The notes: generated from the sequence alone by a model not told the origin. Positions 36,256 to 45,285 are shown, counted from the first letter of the stretch. The stretch: DNA of 64,000 nt from JAEZDC01 sp036676415 (GCA_036676415.1 JAKFCX010000015.1:372001-436000), one strand, 5' to 3'. Made by a program: numbers and translations.

Positions 36256-36633
36256 ATGCCCATGAAAATTTTAATAGCTGAAGATGAGCCATTGATCTTG
36301 CAAACTTTAGAGTTAAAACTTAAAAAGGAAGGGTATGAAGTGATTGCCTGTGTGGATGGTCTTGATGCTTTGCAGAAAATTGATTCAGAACAACCGGACC
36401 TGATCATCACCGATATTATGATGCCTTATATGTCAGGCCTTGAAGTTGTGCGTAAAGTGAAGAATGATCTTTCATCTAAAAATATTCCGGTGATCGTACT
36501 ATCAACGATGGGCCAGGAGAGTATTGTAGAAGAGGCATTCGAATTAGGGGCAGATGATTACCTTAAAAAACCTTTCAGTCTCAGCGAGCTGAGTATAAGG
36601 ATAAAAAAACTGGCAAGGAAAACCGGTGTCTAA
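36256..36633 (+). CDS. Receiver-only response regulator 3
   Basis: A receiver domain of 125 residues; the start is ATG at 36256 or 36262. All catalytic residues are kept (AEDE, LIITDIMMP, VIVLSTMGQE, KKPF). Twenty-four bases after regulator 2 and 16 bases before the HEAT gene, so the operon structure is tight. Confidence 0.88.
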   Translation: MPMKILIAEDEPLILQTLELKLKKEGYEVIACVDGLDALQKIDSEQPDLIITDIMMPYMSGLEVVRKVKNDLSSKNIPVIVLSTMGQESIVEEAFELGADDYLKKPFSLSELSIRIKKLARKTGV

Positions 36634-36649
36634 CTAAATCCATTCTGAT

Positions 36650-37762
36650 TTGTACTCGTTTAACTATTTCCTCTTTCAAAGCCAGTTTAAAACAGCGTTT
36701 GAAGATCTTATTACACCCGGAACATTAATGAAAGGGGTGCTCTTCTTTTCTGCTATAACCTTTTCGCTGGTAGTATTTACCTACCTATACCTCGGTTTAA
36801 AAAAGAAATCTTTTTTCTTTAAAGACAAGATCAGGAAAAGCCTGGAACTCTGGATCAGCCATGTAATTCTTTCTGAAGAGGAAGAAGATGAATTGCATAT
36901 TCCTGAGAAGTTTACCAAAATGTTCCGCAATCCTGTGGCGAGGCAGTATGCTATTGATCATTTGATCATCAACAAAAAAGTTTTTTCCGGTGCTGTCGCC
37001 CAAAATATTCGTCATTTGTACGAGAAACTGGGCTTTAAAAATGACTCATTAAAAAAACTGAAAAGCAAACTCTGGTATACGAAAGCAAAAGGCATCCAGG
37101 AGTTGTCTATAATGGATCAAAACGATCAGCTTATTAATATTTACCGACTAACAAATAGCAGGAATGAATTAGTGCGGAATGAAGCCCAGAATGCTATCAT
37201 TCAATGGTCAGGGTTTAATGGATTACGATTCCTGGATGTGGTGACTTACGATATAAGTGAGTGGCAGCAGATCCAATTACTTGAACTCCTGAAATTGTTT
37301 ACCCAGCAAGACATGCCAAAACTTCCCAAATGGCTTTCTTCAACGAATAACTCTGTAATACTTTTTGCACTTAAACTGGCAGAGGTGTATCAGCAATTTA
37401 TAGTTAAGGAGAAAGTAGAGCAATGTCTTTTGCATGAAGATGAAAAGATCAGGGTACAGGCTGTTAATACACTTGCAAGAGTGGGTAATAGTGAAAGTGC
37501 TGATCGTATCATTCAACAATACGAAAATGAATCAATCCTGAATCAGTTGAACATGCTTCAAAAGTTGCCTTTGATGGCAGAAGAGAAGCATGTGTTATTC
37601 CTGCAACAACAGTTATTGGATGAAAATGATTTTATCAAATTGTCTGCAGCAAAAGCATTGGGCACAATGCATCATTTAGAACTAGTGCAGCAAAAGGCAG
37701 TTGAGCAACCAGAACCCTACGATCATATTTTTAAACATGTAAAAGCGGAACTTGCATTTTGA
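36650..37762 (+). CDS. Membrane-anchored HEAT-repeat protein
   Basis: A protein of up to 370 residues starting with TTG at 36650; ATG at 36728 (residue 27) is an alternative. One membrane helix (about residues 29-50) is followed by a cytoplasmic helical-repeat domain; HEAT-like units are visible around 270-295 (RVQAVNTLARVG) and 330-350 (IKLSAAKALGTM). Its stop overlaps the TTG start of the synthase gene (TTGA), so the two are translationally coupled. Likely a scaffold that links receiver proteins to the synthase (inference). Confidence 0.8.
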   Translation: MYSFNYFLFQSQFKTAFEDLITPGTLMKGVLFFSAITFSLVVFTYLYLGLKKKSFFFKDKIRKSLELWISHVILSEEEEDELHIPEKFTKMFRNPVARQYAIDHLIINKKVFSGAVAQNIRHLYEKLGFKNDSLKKLKSKLWYTKAKGIQELSIMDQNDQLINIYRLTNSRNELVRNEAQNAIIQWSGFNGLRFLDVVTYDISEWQQIQLLELLKLFTQQDMPKLPKWLSSTNNSVILFALKLAEVYQQFIVKEKVEQCLLHEDEKIRVQAVNTLARVGNSESADRIIQQYENESILNQLNMLQKLPLMAEEKHVLFLQQQLLDENDFIKLSAAKALGTMHHLELVQQKAVEQPEPYDHIFKHVKAELAF

Positions 37763-40700
37763 ACTGGTCGGAAATTATATATGATTTCATCACCTATGCA
37801 ATCTTTATCTACTCGGTAGCGCTATTGCTTTTTTATGTTTTGATCGCTATCTATTCTACCGGTGATGCAAGGCATTATATTAACCGAAACAGTTTTACAG
37901 ATTATAAAACACTTACTTCTTCTCTTCACGTTCCTTCCATCAGTATTCTTGCTCCTGCATATAATGAAGGAGCCACCATCATTGAAAATGTTCGTTCGCT
38001 GCTTTCCATTTATTATGGAAATATGGAAGTGGTCATCATTAACGATGGAAGTAAGGATGATACCATGGCTAAGCTGATTAAAGCTTACGACTTAAAGAAG
38101 ATTGATTATTTCGTGCGGTACCAGGTGAGTACCAAAGAGGTGAGAGGAGTTTACAAAAGCAGCAACCCGGTTTATAAAAAACTGGTTGTGGTTGATAAAG
38201 TCAATGGTGGTAAAGCTGATGCTTTGAATGTTGGTGTTAACATTGCTTCGAACGATTACATTGTTTGTATTGACGTGGATTGTGTTTTAGAGCAGGATGC
38301 TCTTTTGAAACTCGTAAAGCCATTTATTGAAGAGACAAAGGTTCGTGTAATTGCTACCGGCGGTGTGGTAAGAATAGCCAACTCATGTGTGATAGAACAT
38401 GGAAAATTATTAAAAGTTAGGTTGCCTGAACAATATCTTCCACGAATGCAGGTGCTGGAATACATCCGGGCTTTTTTATTGGGAAGAATGGCATGGAGCC
38501 GGCTTAATGGCCTGTTATTGATATCAGGTGCTTTCGGTGCTTTTGATAAAGACATTGTTATTAAATGTGGTGGATATGACCACAATACGGTTGGAGAAGA
38601 TATGGAGCTGGTGGTGAGAATGAGAAGATACCTGGAAGATCGTAAGATACCTTATAAAGTTGCTTTCATTCCGGATCCTTTATGCTGGACAGAAGCTCCA
38701 GCGTCTTACAAAATACTTGGCCGTCAGCGAAACCGTTGGACAAGAGGTACTGTCGAAACATTACAGATGCACAAAAAAATGTTCTTCAATCCAAAGTATG
38801 GTATACTCGGAATGTTAAGTTATCCTTACTGGTTCTTCTTTGAAATGTGTGCTCCGGCTATTGAGTTCCTCGGCTTTATCGCTTTGATCGTAATGGCTTT
38901 TTTTGGTGTGATAGACTGGACAACATTCGGATCATTTTTGCTTTTCATTATTTCATTTGGTTATAGTTATTCTGCATTTGCAGTTTTCATGGAAGTAATC
39001 ACCTACAACCAATACAAGCGACGAACAGATGTAATGAAATTGTTGCTAACGGGATTGACTGAACCATTCCGTTTTCATCCTTTCGTGGTATGGCATGGCG
39101 TGATGGGTTATATTGACCTGGTTCGTAAGAAAAAAAGTTGGGGCGACATGACAAGGCAAGGATTTGGGCCAACTTCAGTTCAGCCAGCAACTGTTTCCCC
39201 AATTGAAATTCACCAGCAAGCTGCGATTACTCAGCCTGTAGTTCAACAAGCGATACCTGTTACAGCAACTGTACAAGTTGAATCTGTTAAGAAGGTTAGC
39301 ATTGGCGATAAATTAATTGCTGCTTCAAGATCTTATACGAGCCATTTGCTGGTGTTGACGATCCTGTTTGTGATGGTGCGAATGGTTGAGGTACTGATAA
39401 ATATTAATGTGCATGGGAACCCTGGTTCAATTGGTGAAGTGATTGCATTGAGCCTGGTAAAAGATTTTTCTTTTATTCTCTCTTCTGCCATATGGTTGTT
39501 TATTCCTTTCTGTCTTTTTTACCTGCTGCATAAGAAGTTGGCAAGCTTGTTCTTTATTGTTGCAGGAACTTTAATTCTGATAGTCCAGGCTTCATTAATG
39601 TATTACTACATTAATACCTTAGTGGTTTTAGGTGGTGATCTCTGGATCTATTCCTGGAACGATGTTAAACAAACAGTAGGTGCTTCCGGTGCTTTGAATG
39701 CACTCACTATCATTGGTGCAATACTGGGAATTACATTGGTTGTTATGCTGTTCTTGTTCTTTGTAAAAAGAATAAAACCAGGAAGAAAAGTTTCACTGTC
39801 AATTATAGCGGTGCTTTTCGTTGCATATATTTTCCAGTTTGGTGCAGCTGCGAATAGTTTAATGATACAGCAGGAATACAGTAATAATTTATCGGCCAAT
39901 AAGTCCTATGTTTTCTATCAACAATCTTATGACCATTTTTTTCCTAAAAGCGAAATGGATATTTATTCCGATATCTACTCAGGTGAAGCAGATGAGGCAT
40001 CAACAAAGTTTGCAAACTTTAATTATGTAAATGAAACGGAGTATCCATTCTTGCACACCGTTGATACCACAACAGATGTGCTGTCTCCTTTTTTCAATAC
40101 AGCTACCACCAAGCCGAACATTGTATTTGTGGTAGTAGAAGGCTTGGGAAGAGCTTTCAGTGGTGAAGGAGCCTACCTGCAAAGCTTCACACCATTCATA
40201 GATTCACTCTCTTCGAAAAGTCTGTATTGGGAAAATTTCTTAAGTGCTAGTGGAAGAACATTCGGTATGCTTCCATCCTTAACAGCTTCTTTGCCTTATG
40301 GACAAAGTGGTTTTGCAGAGTTGAAGGAAGACATGCCATCTCATCAATCGTTAATGAGTGTTTTGAATAGACATGGGTACAGCTCTTCTTTCTTTTATGG
40401 AGGAGATTCCAGGTTTGATAATATGAATGTCTTCCTTGAAAAAAATGGTGTTGCTGTTTATGATGAATCAGGTTTCCCACAAGGCTTTCAGAAGATGCCT
40501 GTTTCTGAAGCGGGATTTAGCTGGGGTTATGGCGATAAAGAATTGATGAGACGATTCACAAGTGAAGTTCAGCCTCAGCCCTATATTAGTATACTTCTTA
40601 CAGTATCAATGCATAGCCCTTTTCTCATTAACGAAGCTGCGGCCTATGATAAAAAGTTTGAAGAAAGAATGAAACAACTCAGGTTTACTGATGAACAGAA

Positions 40701-41301
40701 AAGATCTTATCGCAACTACAAACGTCAGTATGCAAGTATTCTTTATACAGATGATGCACTCAGAGATCTTATTGAGCAATACAGGCAGAAACCTGAATTT
40801 TCAAACACATTATTTATTATAACTGGTGATCATCGGATGCCTGAGATTCCAATGTCCAATAAACTGGATCGATATCATGTCCCTTTCATTATGTATTCAC
40901 CATTATTAAAAAGAACAGCTACTTTCTCATCTATATCTTCACATCTTGATGTGGTGCCAACATTGCTTAACTGGTTAAAAAATTATGATATTAAAGTGCC
41001 GGCTACTGCAACATGGATGGGAACAGGAATTGATACCGCCCGGAACTTTAGAAACATTCATACTTATCCAGTAATTCAAACAAAATTTGAAACAGTAGAT
41101 TTTGTTATGGGCAATTACTGGCTCAGCGGAGAACAATTGTTTAAGATTGAACCAAACATGGATCTGACGCTGACAAATGACAGTAAAAAAGCCAATCAAT
41201 TGAAATCGGCGTTTGCACAATTTCGTAAACGCAATAGCAAATTAAGAAAGGGAGTGAAGCTGATACCTGATTCAACTATTAGCTTAAGACCCGTTATTTA
41301 A
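37759..41301 (+). CDS. GT2 glycan synthase fused to LtaS/MdoB-type phosphoglycerol transferase domain
   Basis: A protein of 1180 residues with a TTG start; the next ATG is codon 89, inside the catalytic domain, so TTG is needed. Residues 10-32 are a helix. A processive GT2 domain follows: PAYNEG (66-71), DVD (172-174), GED (279-281), QRNRW (323-327), then several helices to about 470. A Gln/Val-rich linker (about 480-515) leads to about five more helices (525-720) and a sulfatase/LtaS-fold domain (about 787-1110): metal ligand Glu in VVVEG, probable nucleophile Thr 834 in SGRTFGM, and GDHRMPE (1023-1029). OpgH and OpgB of periplasmic glucan synthesis are separate proteins of these two classes; here they are one chain. 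Predicted to make a glycan and add a phospho-substituent to it. Confidence 0.88.
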   Translation: MNWSEIIYDFITYAIFIYSVALLLFYVLIAIYSTGDARHYINRNSFTDYKTLTSSLHVPSISILAPAYNEGATIIENVRSLLSIYYGNMEVVIINDGSKDDTMAKLIKAYDLKKIDYFVRYQVSTKEVRGVYKSSNPVYKKLVVVDKVNGGKADALNVGVNIASNDYIVCIDVDCVLEQDALLKLVKPFIEETKVRVIATGGVVRIANSCVIEHGKLLKVRLPEQYLPRMQVLEYIRAFLLGRMAWSRLNGLLLISGAFGAFDKDIVIKCGGYDHNTVGEDMELVVRMRRYLEDRKIPYKVAFIPDPLCWTEAPASYKILGRQRNRWTRGTVETLQMHKKMFFNPKYGILGMLSYPYWFFFEMCAPAIEFLGFIALIVMAFFGVIDWTTFGSFLLFIISFGYSYSAFAVFMEVITYNQYKRRTDVMKLLLTGLTEPFRFHPFVVWHGVMGYIDLVRKKKSWGDMTRQGFGPTSVQPATVSPIEIHQQAAITQPVVQQAIPVTATVQVESVKKVSIGDKLIAASRSYTSHLLVLTILFVMVRMVEVLININVHGNPGSIGEVIALSLVKDFSFILSSAIWLFIPFCLFYLLHKKLASLFFIVAGTLILIVQASLMYYYINTLVVLGGDLWIYSWNDVKQTVGASGALNALTIIGAILGITLVVMLFLFFVKRIKPGRKVSLSIIAVLFVAYIFQFGAAANSLMIQQEYSNNLSANKSYVFYQQSYDHFFPKSEMDIYSDIYSGEADEASTKFANFNYVNETEYPFLHTVDTTTDVLSPFFNTATTKPNIVFVVVEGLGRAFSGEGAYLQSFTPFIDSLSSKSLYWENFLSASGRTFGMLPSLTASLPYGQSGFAELKEDMPSHQSLMSVLNRHGYSSSFFYGGDSRFDNMNVFLEKNGVAVYDESGFPQGFQKMPVSEAGFSWGYGDKELMRRFTSEVQPQPYISILLTVSMHSPFLINEAAAYDKKFEERMKQLRFTDEQKRSYRNYKRQYASILYTDDALRDLIEQYRQKPEFSNTLFIITGDHRMPEIPMSNKLDRYHVPFIMYSPLLKRTATFSSISSHLDVVPTLLNWLKNYDIKVPATATWMGTGIDTARNFRNIHTYPVIQTKFETVDFVMGNYWLSGEQLFKIEPNMDLTLTNDSKKANQLKSAFAQFRKRNSKLRKGVKLIPDSTISLRPVI

Positions 41302-42454
41302 TTTCTTCCCTGTAATCATTAAGAATTTTCGTTACCAAAGGTCTGTAAACATTCCAGAAAAAATTTCTGCGGTCTGCAGGATCTGTAGTGTTGTAGAACA
41401 TTCTTTTAAAAAATGGGATGCCTTTAAAATAAGAGGAGAAAGTAACAATGGGATTGTCACTGAAATCAGCACAGAAATACCAAAACTGATAATCACGAGA
41501 GGTGTGATTAATTATTGCAGGGAATGAAGATGGAATTCCGGCTTTCTGTAATTCAGCAGTACCGGATTTATTTACAGGTATTTCAAATTCCGCCAGAACA
41601 TCATTCACGGTGGTATCAGGAGCAATCACATCAAACCAGAATGAATAATTGATCTTGTCTGGCAATCCATATTTTTTTGCAGCTTCAGGTTTGCTAACGA
41701 TCTGTGGTAGGTCACGTATGAGATGTGTTTGACTTTCCAGTATCACAACTCTGTCATCGTCCTTAACAAATGCAATTCCACTTTTCTTGAAAGGCCATTT
41801 ACCTCCATGCTGGTCTATATAATTTTGCACAAGCCATTTGGGTAACTCAGGATTTATCGCTGTATCCAACACATCAAAATATCTTCCGATCCAGCCTGTC
41901 CATTTCATATTGAAAGTGTTCTCGAAATCAGCTCTCACAGTAGATGATGTAGGAGATCCAAGACAATTGAATTCAGTTAAGATCAGTTTATGTTTTGCCT
42001 TCATCTTCTTTAGAAAATCAACATCTTGCTGGCTCATTCCACCATAAATTATCCCGGAACGCTCTGTTACGTTTTTTCTTTCATACCACTCACTGTTATA
42101 AATACCATAAGCATCGGTGAGATAAGCTACATCACAATCATTACTCAACTCATCCAGTTTTGCTGAAGAGAATCTTTCCAGGCCTTTTATCTTGTATTTT
42201 TCTCCTCCCAATGGAAAGAAGCCGAAGTAGTCTCTTTGTGTTTCATAAAGGTCAGTGTTGATCTTGGCAAATTTTTCATGATTCAATACCCACATCAATG
42301 AGCTATGTTCCTGCCCTTTTTTCGTGAGTACTGTTTTGTCAATAATGCCTAACATTAATGCTCTCTTTGGTGTAATAACCCATACAAGCCACATCCACAA
42401 GGGTGTTAAGAGGATGAGGTATAAAATGTAGATATTATATTTTTTCTTCCACAT
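41294..42454 (-). CDS. Membrane-anchored periplasmic protein, unknown
   Basis: A protein of 386 residues with one N-terminal helix (about 8-28) and a long soluble domain. No family recognised; the segments DVAYLTDAYGIYNSEWY and LILTEFNCLGSP look like strand ends of an alpha/beta barrel or hydrolase-like fold, which is a guess. The start overlaps the stop of the TPR/YaiO-like gene by one base. Its end overlaps the convergent synthase gene by eight bases. Confidence 0.75.
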   Translation of the reverse strand: MWKKKYNIYILYLILLTPLWMWLVWVITPKRALMLGIIDKTVLTKKGQEHSSLMWVLNHEKFAKINTDLYETQRDYFGFFPLGGEKYKIKGLERFSSAKLDELSNDCDVAYLTDAYGIYNSEWYERKNVTERSGIIYGGMSQQDVDFLKKMKAKHKLILTEFNCLGSPTSSTVRADFENTFNMKWTGWIGRYFDVLDTAINPELPKWLVQNYIDQHGGKWPFKKSGIAFVKDDDRVVILESQTHLIRDLPQIVSKPEAAKKYGLPDKINYSFWFDVIAPDTTVNDVLAEFEIPVNKSGTAELQKAGIPSSFPAIINHTSRDYQFWYFCADFSDNPIVTFSSYFKGIPFFKRMFYNTTDPADRRNFFWNVYRPLVTKILNDYREEIK

Positions 42455-43695
42455 TAGAACCTGCGTTGATAAGAAATGCCAATATCGAATTGATTTCCTT
42501 TTGTCTTTGGTAGATATTCCTGGTTAACCCAACCTGCATTAACCCCAATAACATTAAGTTTGGTGATAGATTTTTTCCATGCAACGGAAGCCCTGTTGCT
42601 TTGCAATTTGTAATCGCTGTTGAGCAGGATAGCAGAAGGACGATCGTCTGGAGAAATACCTGTGCCGATATTAAAATGAATATAATCATCAGCACCTCCG
42701 TAATAATATCTTGCCATCACATTATAAGATTGAGAGATATTATTATTAGATGGAGTAAGATAGGTTCTTGCACCAAACAGCCAGCTCTTATAATATTTGC
42801 CGAGATACAAAGTATAGATCCACGTTGCATCAGAAAAATACAGGTATCGTGTTCCCACTTCTGCTTCAAAACTTTTTGGAAGGTTGATGTACAATGAAGC
42901 TCCTGCACGGTATTTTGGAAAAACACCAACATCACCCGAATAACCAAAACTCAGGTAGCTGTAAAACGTTTTATTGATTCTCGGATAAGCATCCACTTCA
43001 TACTGAACACCACTTTCTTTAAACCGGTTGGCATAGTTGACTCTTGCTGTAAATGAGCCGAGCTTTGTTTGCCTTCCATAGTCAACACTTACAATATGCC
43101 AGGGATCAGCAAACTGTTTGTCGAAGCTGGTAAAATCATAACTGATGCCTATCCTGTTTTTTGCACGAACTTCCCTGATCCTTTCTGATAGTGCACGAGC
43201 CTCTGTATTGTTTTTATTCAGCTTCAATACTGCGTCAATCACGTTTGCAGACTCTTCGTAACGGCGTAAAGCATACAATACTTTTGCTTTCTTCACCAAC
43301 AGTGATTCTGAGTTTGGATGATGCTTTAATCCGTTATCAGCAACTCTCAGTGCAGACTCATTGTTATCGTTCCAATACTCCAGATCGGCATATGCCGACG
43401 ATGCATCTTCATTGTCAGGAGCATAATTCAATACATATTCAAATGCAGCTTTAGCACTGTCGTATTGATTGCTCCAGGTATACACTCTACCCATGAATAT
43501 TCTTATATCAGAATATTGTGGTGAAATAATGAGTGCTTTTTTGCTTAATTCGATTGCTTTTGGATAATTCTTTTCATCAAATGCTGCAGATCTGGCCATC
43601 TGGAATAAGCCATCAGATGAAGTGCTGTCTTGTGAAAACGATGACAATGCAATAAACGCAGCGAAAATTATAAGGAGTGATAGCTGTTTGATCAT
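42454..43695 (-). CDS. TPR plus YaiO-like outer-membrane barrel protein
   Basis: A protein of 413 residues from the ATG at 43695, chosen because it gives a clean signal peptide (IKQLSLLIIFAAFIALSSFSQ). About 150 residues of TPR repeats follow (SKKALIISPQYSDIRIFMGRVY and similar), then a YaiO-type beta-barrel of about 210 residues ending in Phe (YQRRF). This TPR-plus-barrel form resembles the outer-membrane export proteins of exopolysaccharide systems. Together with the neighbouring synthase it suggests export of the glycan across the outer membrane. Confidence 0.82.
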   Translation of the reverse strand: MIKQLSLLIIFAAFIALSSFSQDSTSSDGLFQMARSAAFDEKNYPKAIELSKKALIISPQYSDIRIFMGRVYTWSNQYDSAKAAFEYVLNYAPDNEDASSAYADLEYWNDNNESALRVADNGLKHHPNSESLLVKKAKVLYALRRYEESANVIDAVLKLNKNNTEARALSERIREVRAKNRIGISYDFTSFDKQFADPWHIVSVDYGRQTKLGSFTARVNYANRFKESGVQYEVDAYPRINKTFYSYLSFGYSGDVGVFPKYRAGASLYINLPKSFEAEVGTRYLYFSDATWIYTLYLGKYYKSWLFGARTYLTPSNNNISQSYNVMARYYYGGADDYIHFNIGTGISPDDRPSAILLNSDYKLQSNRASVAWKKSITKLNVIGVNAGWVNQEYLPKTKGNQFDIGISYQRRF

Positions 43696-43702
43696 ATCGA
43701 TA

Positions 43703-43716
43703 AACGCAATTGCGTT
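43703..43716. promoter_or_regulatory. 14-bp perfect palindrome upstream of the YaiO-like gene
   Basis: AACGCAATTGCGTT lies eight bases before the start codon, between it and a TATCTTTA box (43723-43730, - strand). The placement fits an operator for a dimeric repressor or a hairpin that covers the translation start. Confidence 0.45.
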
Positions 43717-43774
43717 CATGTATAAAGATATGGAGAACGATAATATCCAATCATTTCTCAATTAGCGAAATAGA

Positions 43775-43800
43775 AAAAGCCATTCAAGTGAATGGCTTTT
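43775..43800 (-). terminator. Terminator of the DUF4382 gene
   Basis: A 10-bp stem AAAAGCCATT / AATGGCTTTT with a 6-base loop and T runs in both directions, 19 bases after the DUF4382 stop. Confidence 0.75.
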
Positions 43801-43819
43801 AAATTGATGATGTTAAATA

Positions 43820-44614
43820 TTAAGGAACCAGTGTTACTGTATCTACAGTGGTTACTGTACCAACGTTAACATTGATGCCTGACTTTGTTGCATTTTGATA
43901 CGTGGTATCATTAGGCACGAATAACATATTATAAGACCCTGCTGCAAGACCACGAATCATATAGCTGCCACTTGAAGTATAAGTACCAAATGTATCCGTT
44001 CCCTGGATGGCATAAACTGCAGTCATAGTAGTATCAGGTTTTACAAATCCTTTGATGCTGCCACCCATGGCCTGTAAAGAAGTTCTGATAACGGGCTTAA
44101 GAATATACTTATTGCTTCCCGTTTTTACGATGGATCTTGATGCGTCAAAATCAAGTAATAATTTATATAAAATACCCTCATTTACTTCCTGGTTGATCTT
44201 CAGTTTTAATCCTGATTGCTGTGCACTAGGTGTTTGTAAAGGATAATCTGTACCATCGATCTTTACAAAATTATTTGGTCCAAGTACTAATCTTATCTGC
44301 TGGATCTTTCCGGCTTTGATCTCTGCATCGGCTAATAAGGTATCATTATCATTAATTAATGTAAGTACATCGTAAACACCCTGTCTTACATTTCCTAGTG
44401 TCTGCCATCCGTTTGCTGTATCAGAAGAATAATTAATAAGAATATCTCTTACGTCAATTCTCACCTCTTCATAATCTCCCGGATCATCAGTAAGGAATAC
44501 CTGGAATTTAGCTTTACCTGCAGAAGCGCTTTTATCGGTCTTTGTGCATGAGTAAGTAAATAAACTTACAGCAGTGGCTATGATAGCAATAGCCAGGGTG
44601 TTTCGGAGTTTCAT
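43820..44614 (-). CDS. DUF4382 lipoprotein
   Basis: A protein of 264 residues. The signal peptide ends in a lipobox (FTYSC, Cys at 23), so it is lipid-anchored. The DUF4382 domain spans about residues 35-165 (KFQVFLTDDPGDYEEVRIDVRDILI) and a carboxypeptidase-regulatory-like beta-sandwich follows (GSIKGFVKPD...AGSYNMLFVPND). Function unknown. Confidence 0.82.
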   Translation of the reverse strand: MKLRNTLAIAIIATAVSLFTYSCTKTDKSASAGKAKFQVFLTDDPGDYEEVRIDVRDILINYSSDTANGWQTLGNVRQGVYDVLTLINDNDTLLADAEIKAGKIQQIRLVLGPNNFVKIDGTDYPLQTPSAQQSGLKLKINQEVNEGILYKLLLDFDASRSIVKTGSNKYILKPVIRTSLQAMGGSIKGFVKPDTTMTAVYAIQGTDTFGTYTSSGSYMIRGLAAGSYNMLFVPNDTTYQNATKSGINVNVGTVTTVDTVTLVP

Positions 44615-44677
44615 AAGTTATTTTTGCAGAGCTAGGCAATTTTGATGCCGCTTCTCAACAAAATACCGGTTAGCTGA

Positions 44678-45052
44678 TTATTTTTCTGTTGATGGTGTCT
44701 TTAACAGCTGTTCCTCAATCACTTCTTTCAAAACATGTTTTGGTAAGGCACCGGCCTGCATCATCGGTGTTCCTTCTAAAGGGATAAAAAGAATGGAAGG
44801 GATGCTTTGAATCCGGAAGACACCAGATAGTTCTTCCTCCGCTTCAGTATCTACTTTATAAATCACCAGTTTGCCTTCGTATTCTTTTGATAGTTCTTCC
44901 AGGATGGGCGCTACCATTTTGCAGGGTCCACACCAATCAGCATAAAAATCGATGATGGCCGGCACATTGCCTTTAAACTTCCATTCTGCACTTTCTTCAT
45001 AGTTGAAGATGTTTTCCTTGAAACCTGCTGCTGTTAATTGTATTGTTGCCAT
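44678..45052 (-). CDS. trxA: Thioredoxin
   Basis: A protein of 124 residues with the active site WCGPC (Cys 41 and 44), the cis-Pro in IQSIPSILF and no signal peptide, so it is cytoplasmic. Reduces disulfides with thioredoxin reductase. A TAACTTTG box (45100-45107, - strand) lies about 48 bases upstream and overlaps the side of the small RNA element. Confidence 0.92.
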   Translation of the reverse strand: MATIQLTAAGFKENIFNYEESAEWKFKGNVPAIIDFYADWCGPCKMVAPILEELSKEYEGKLVIYKVDTEAEEELSGVFRIQSIPSILFIPLEGTPMMQAGALPKHVLKEVIEEQLLKTPSTEK

Positions 45053-45109
45053 ATGTTGAAGTTATAATAAATGATGATTTTTAATATCATGGATCGCACC
45101 AAAGTTATT

Positions 45110-45285
45110 TCTGGCACAGTTTTTCTTTTAACGTATACAGACGAATAAATGAATCAACAGCAATAGCATCATTCATAGAAAAACCGACAGTGAAGAGATT
45201 GATGAATGATGAGAGGGATTAGTAAAACAGATTGGCTTTAGTACCGTTTAGTAAAATCAGCAGCCCCATTGAGGGCTGCTTTTTA
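45110..45285 (+). ncRNA. Candidate small RNA, copy A, with upstream box and terminator
   Basis: An intergenic element with the same build as 61203-61374. In order: TCTGGCACAGTTTT (45110-45123), a variable stretch, CAACAGCAATAG (45155-45166), a 10-bp stem CATCATTCAT (45167-45176) / ATGAATGATG (45202-45211), GGCTTTAGTAC (45234-45244), and an intrinsic terminator AGCAGCCC / GGGCTGCT (45259-45280) with T tail. The first box matches the -24 half of sigma-54 promoters but the -12 GC is absent. If it is a promoter, the RNA would be about 150 bases. No protein frame fits. Confidence 0.6.

Noticed and set aside
45112..45127. Calling the shared box a sigma-54 promoter outright
   Set aside because: The -12 GC is missing in both copies, so only the -24 half matches.
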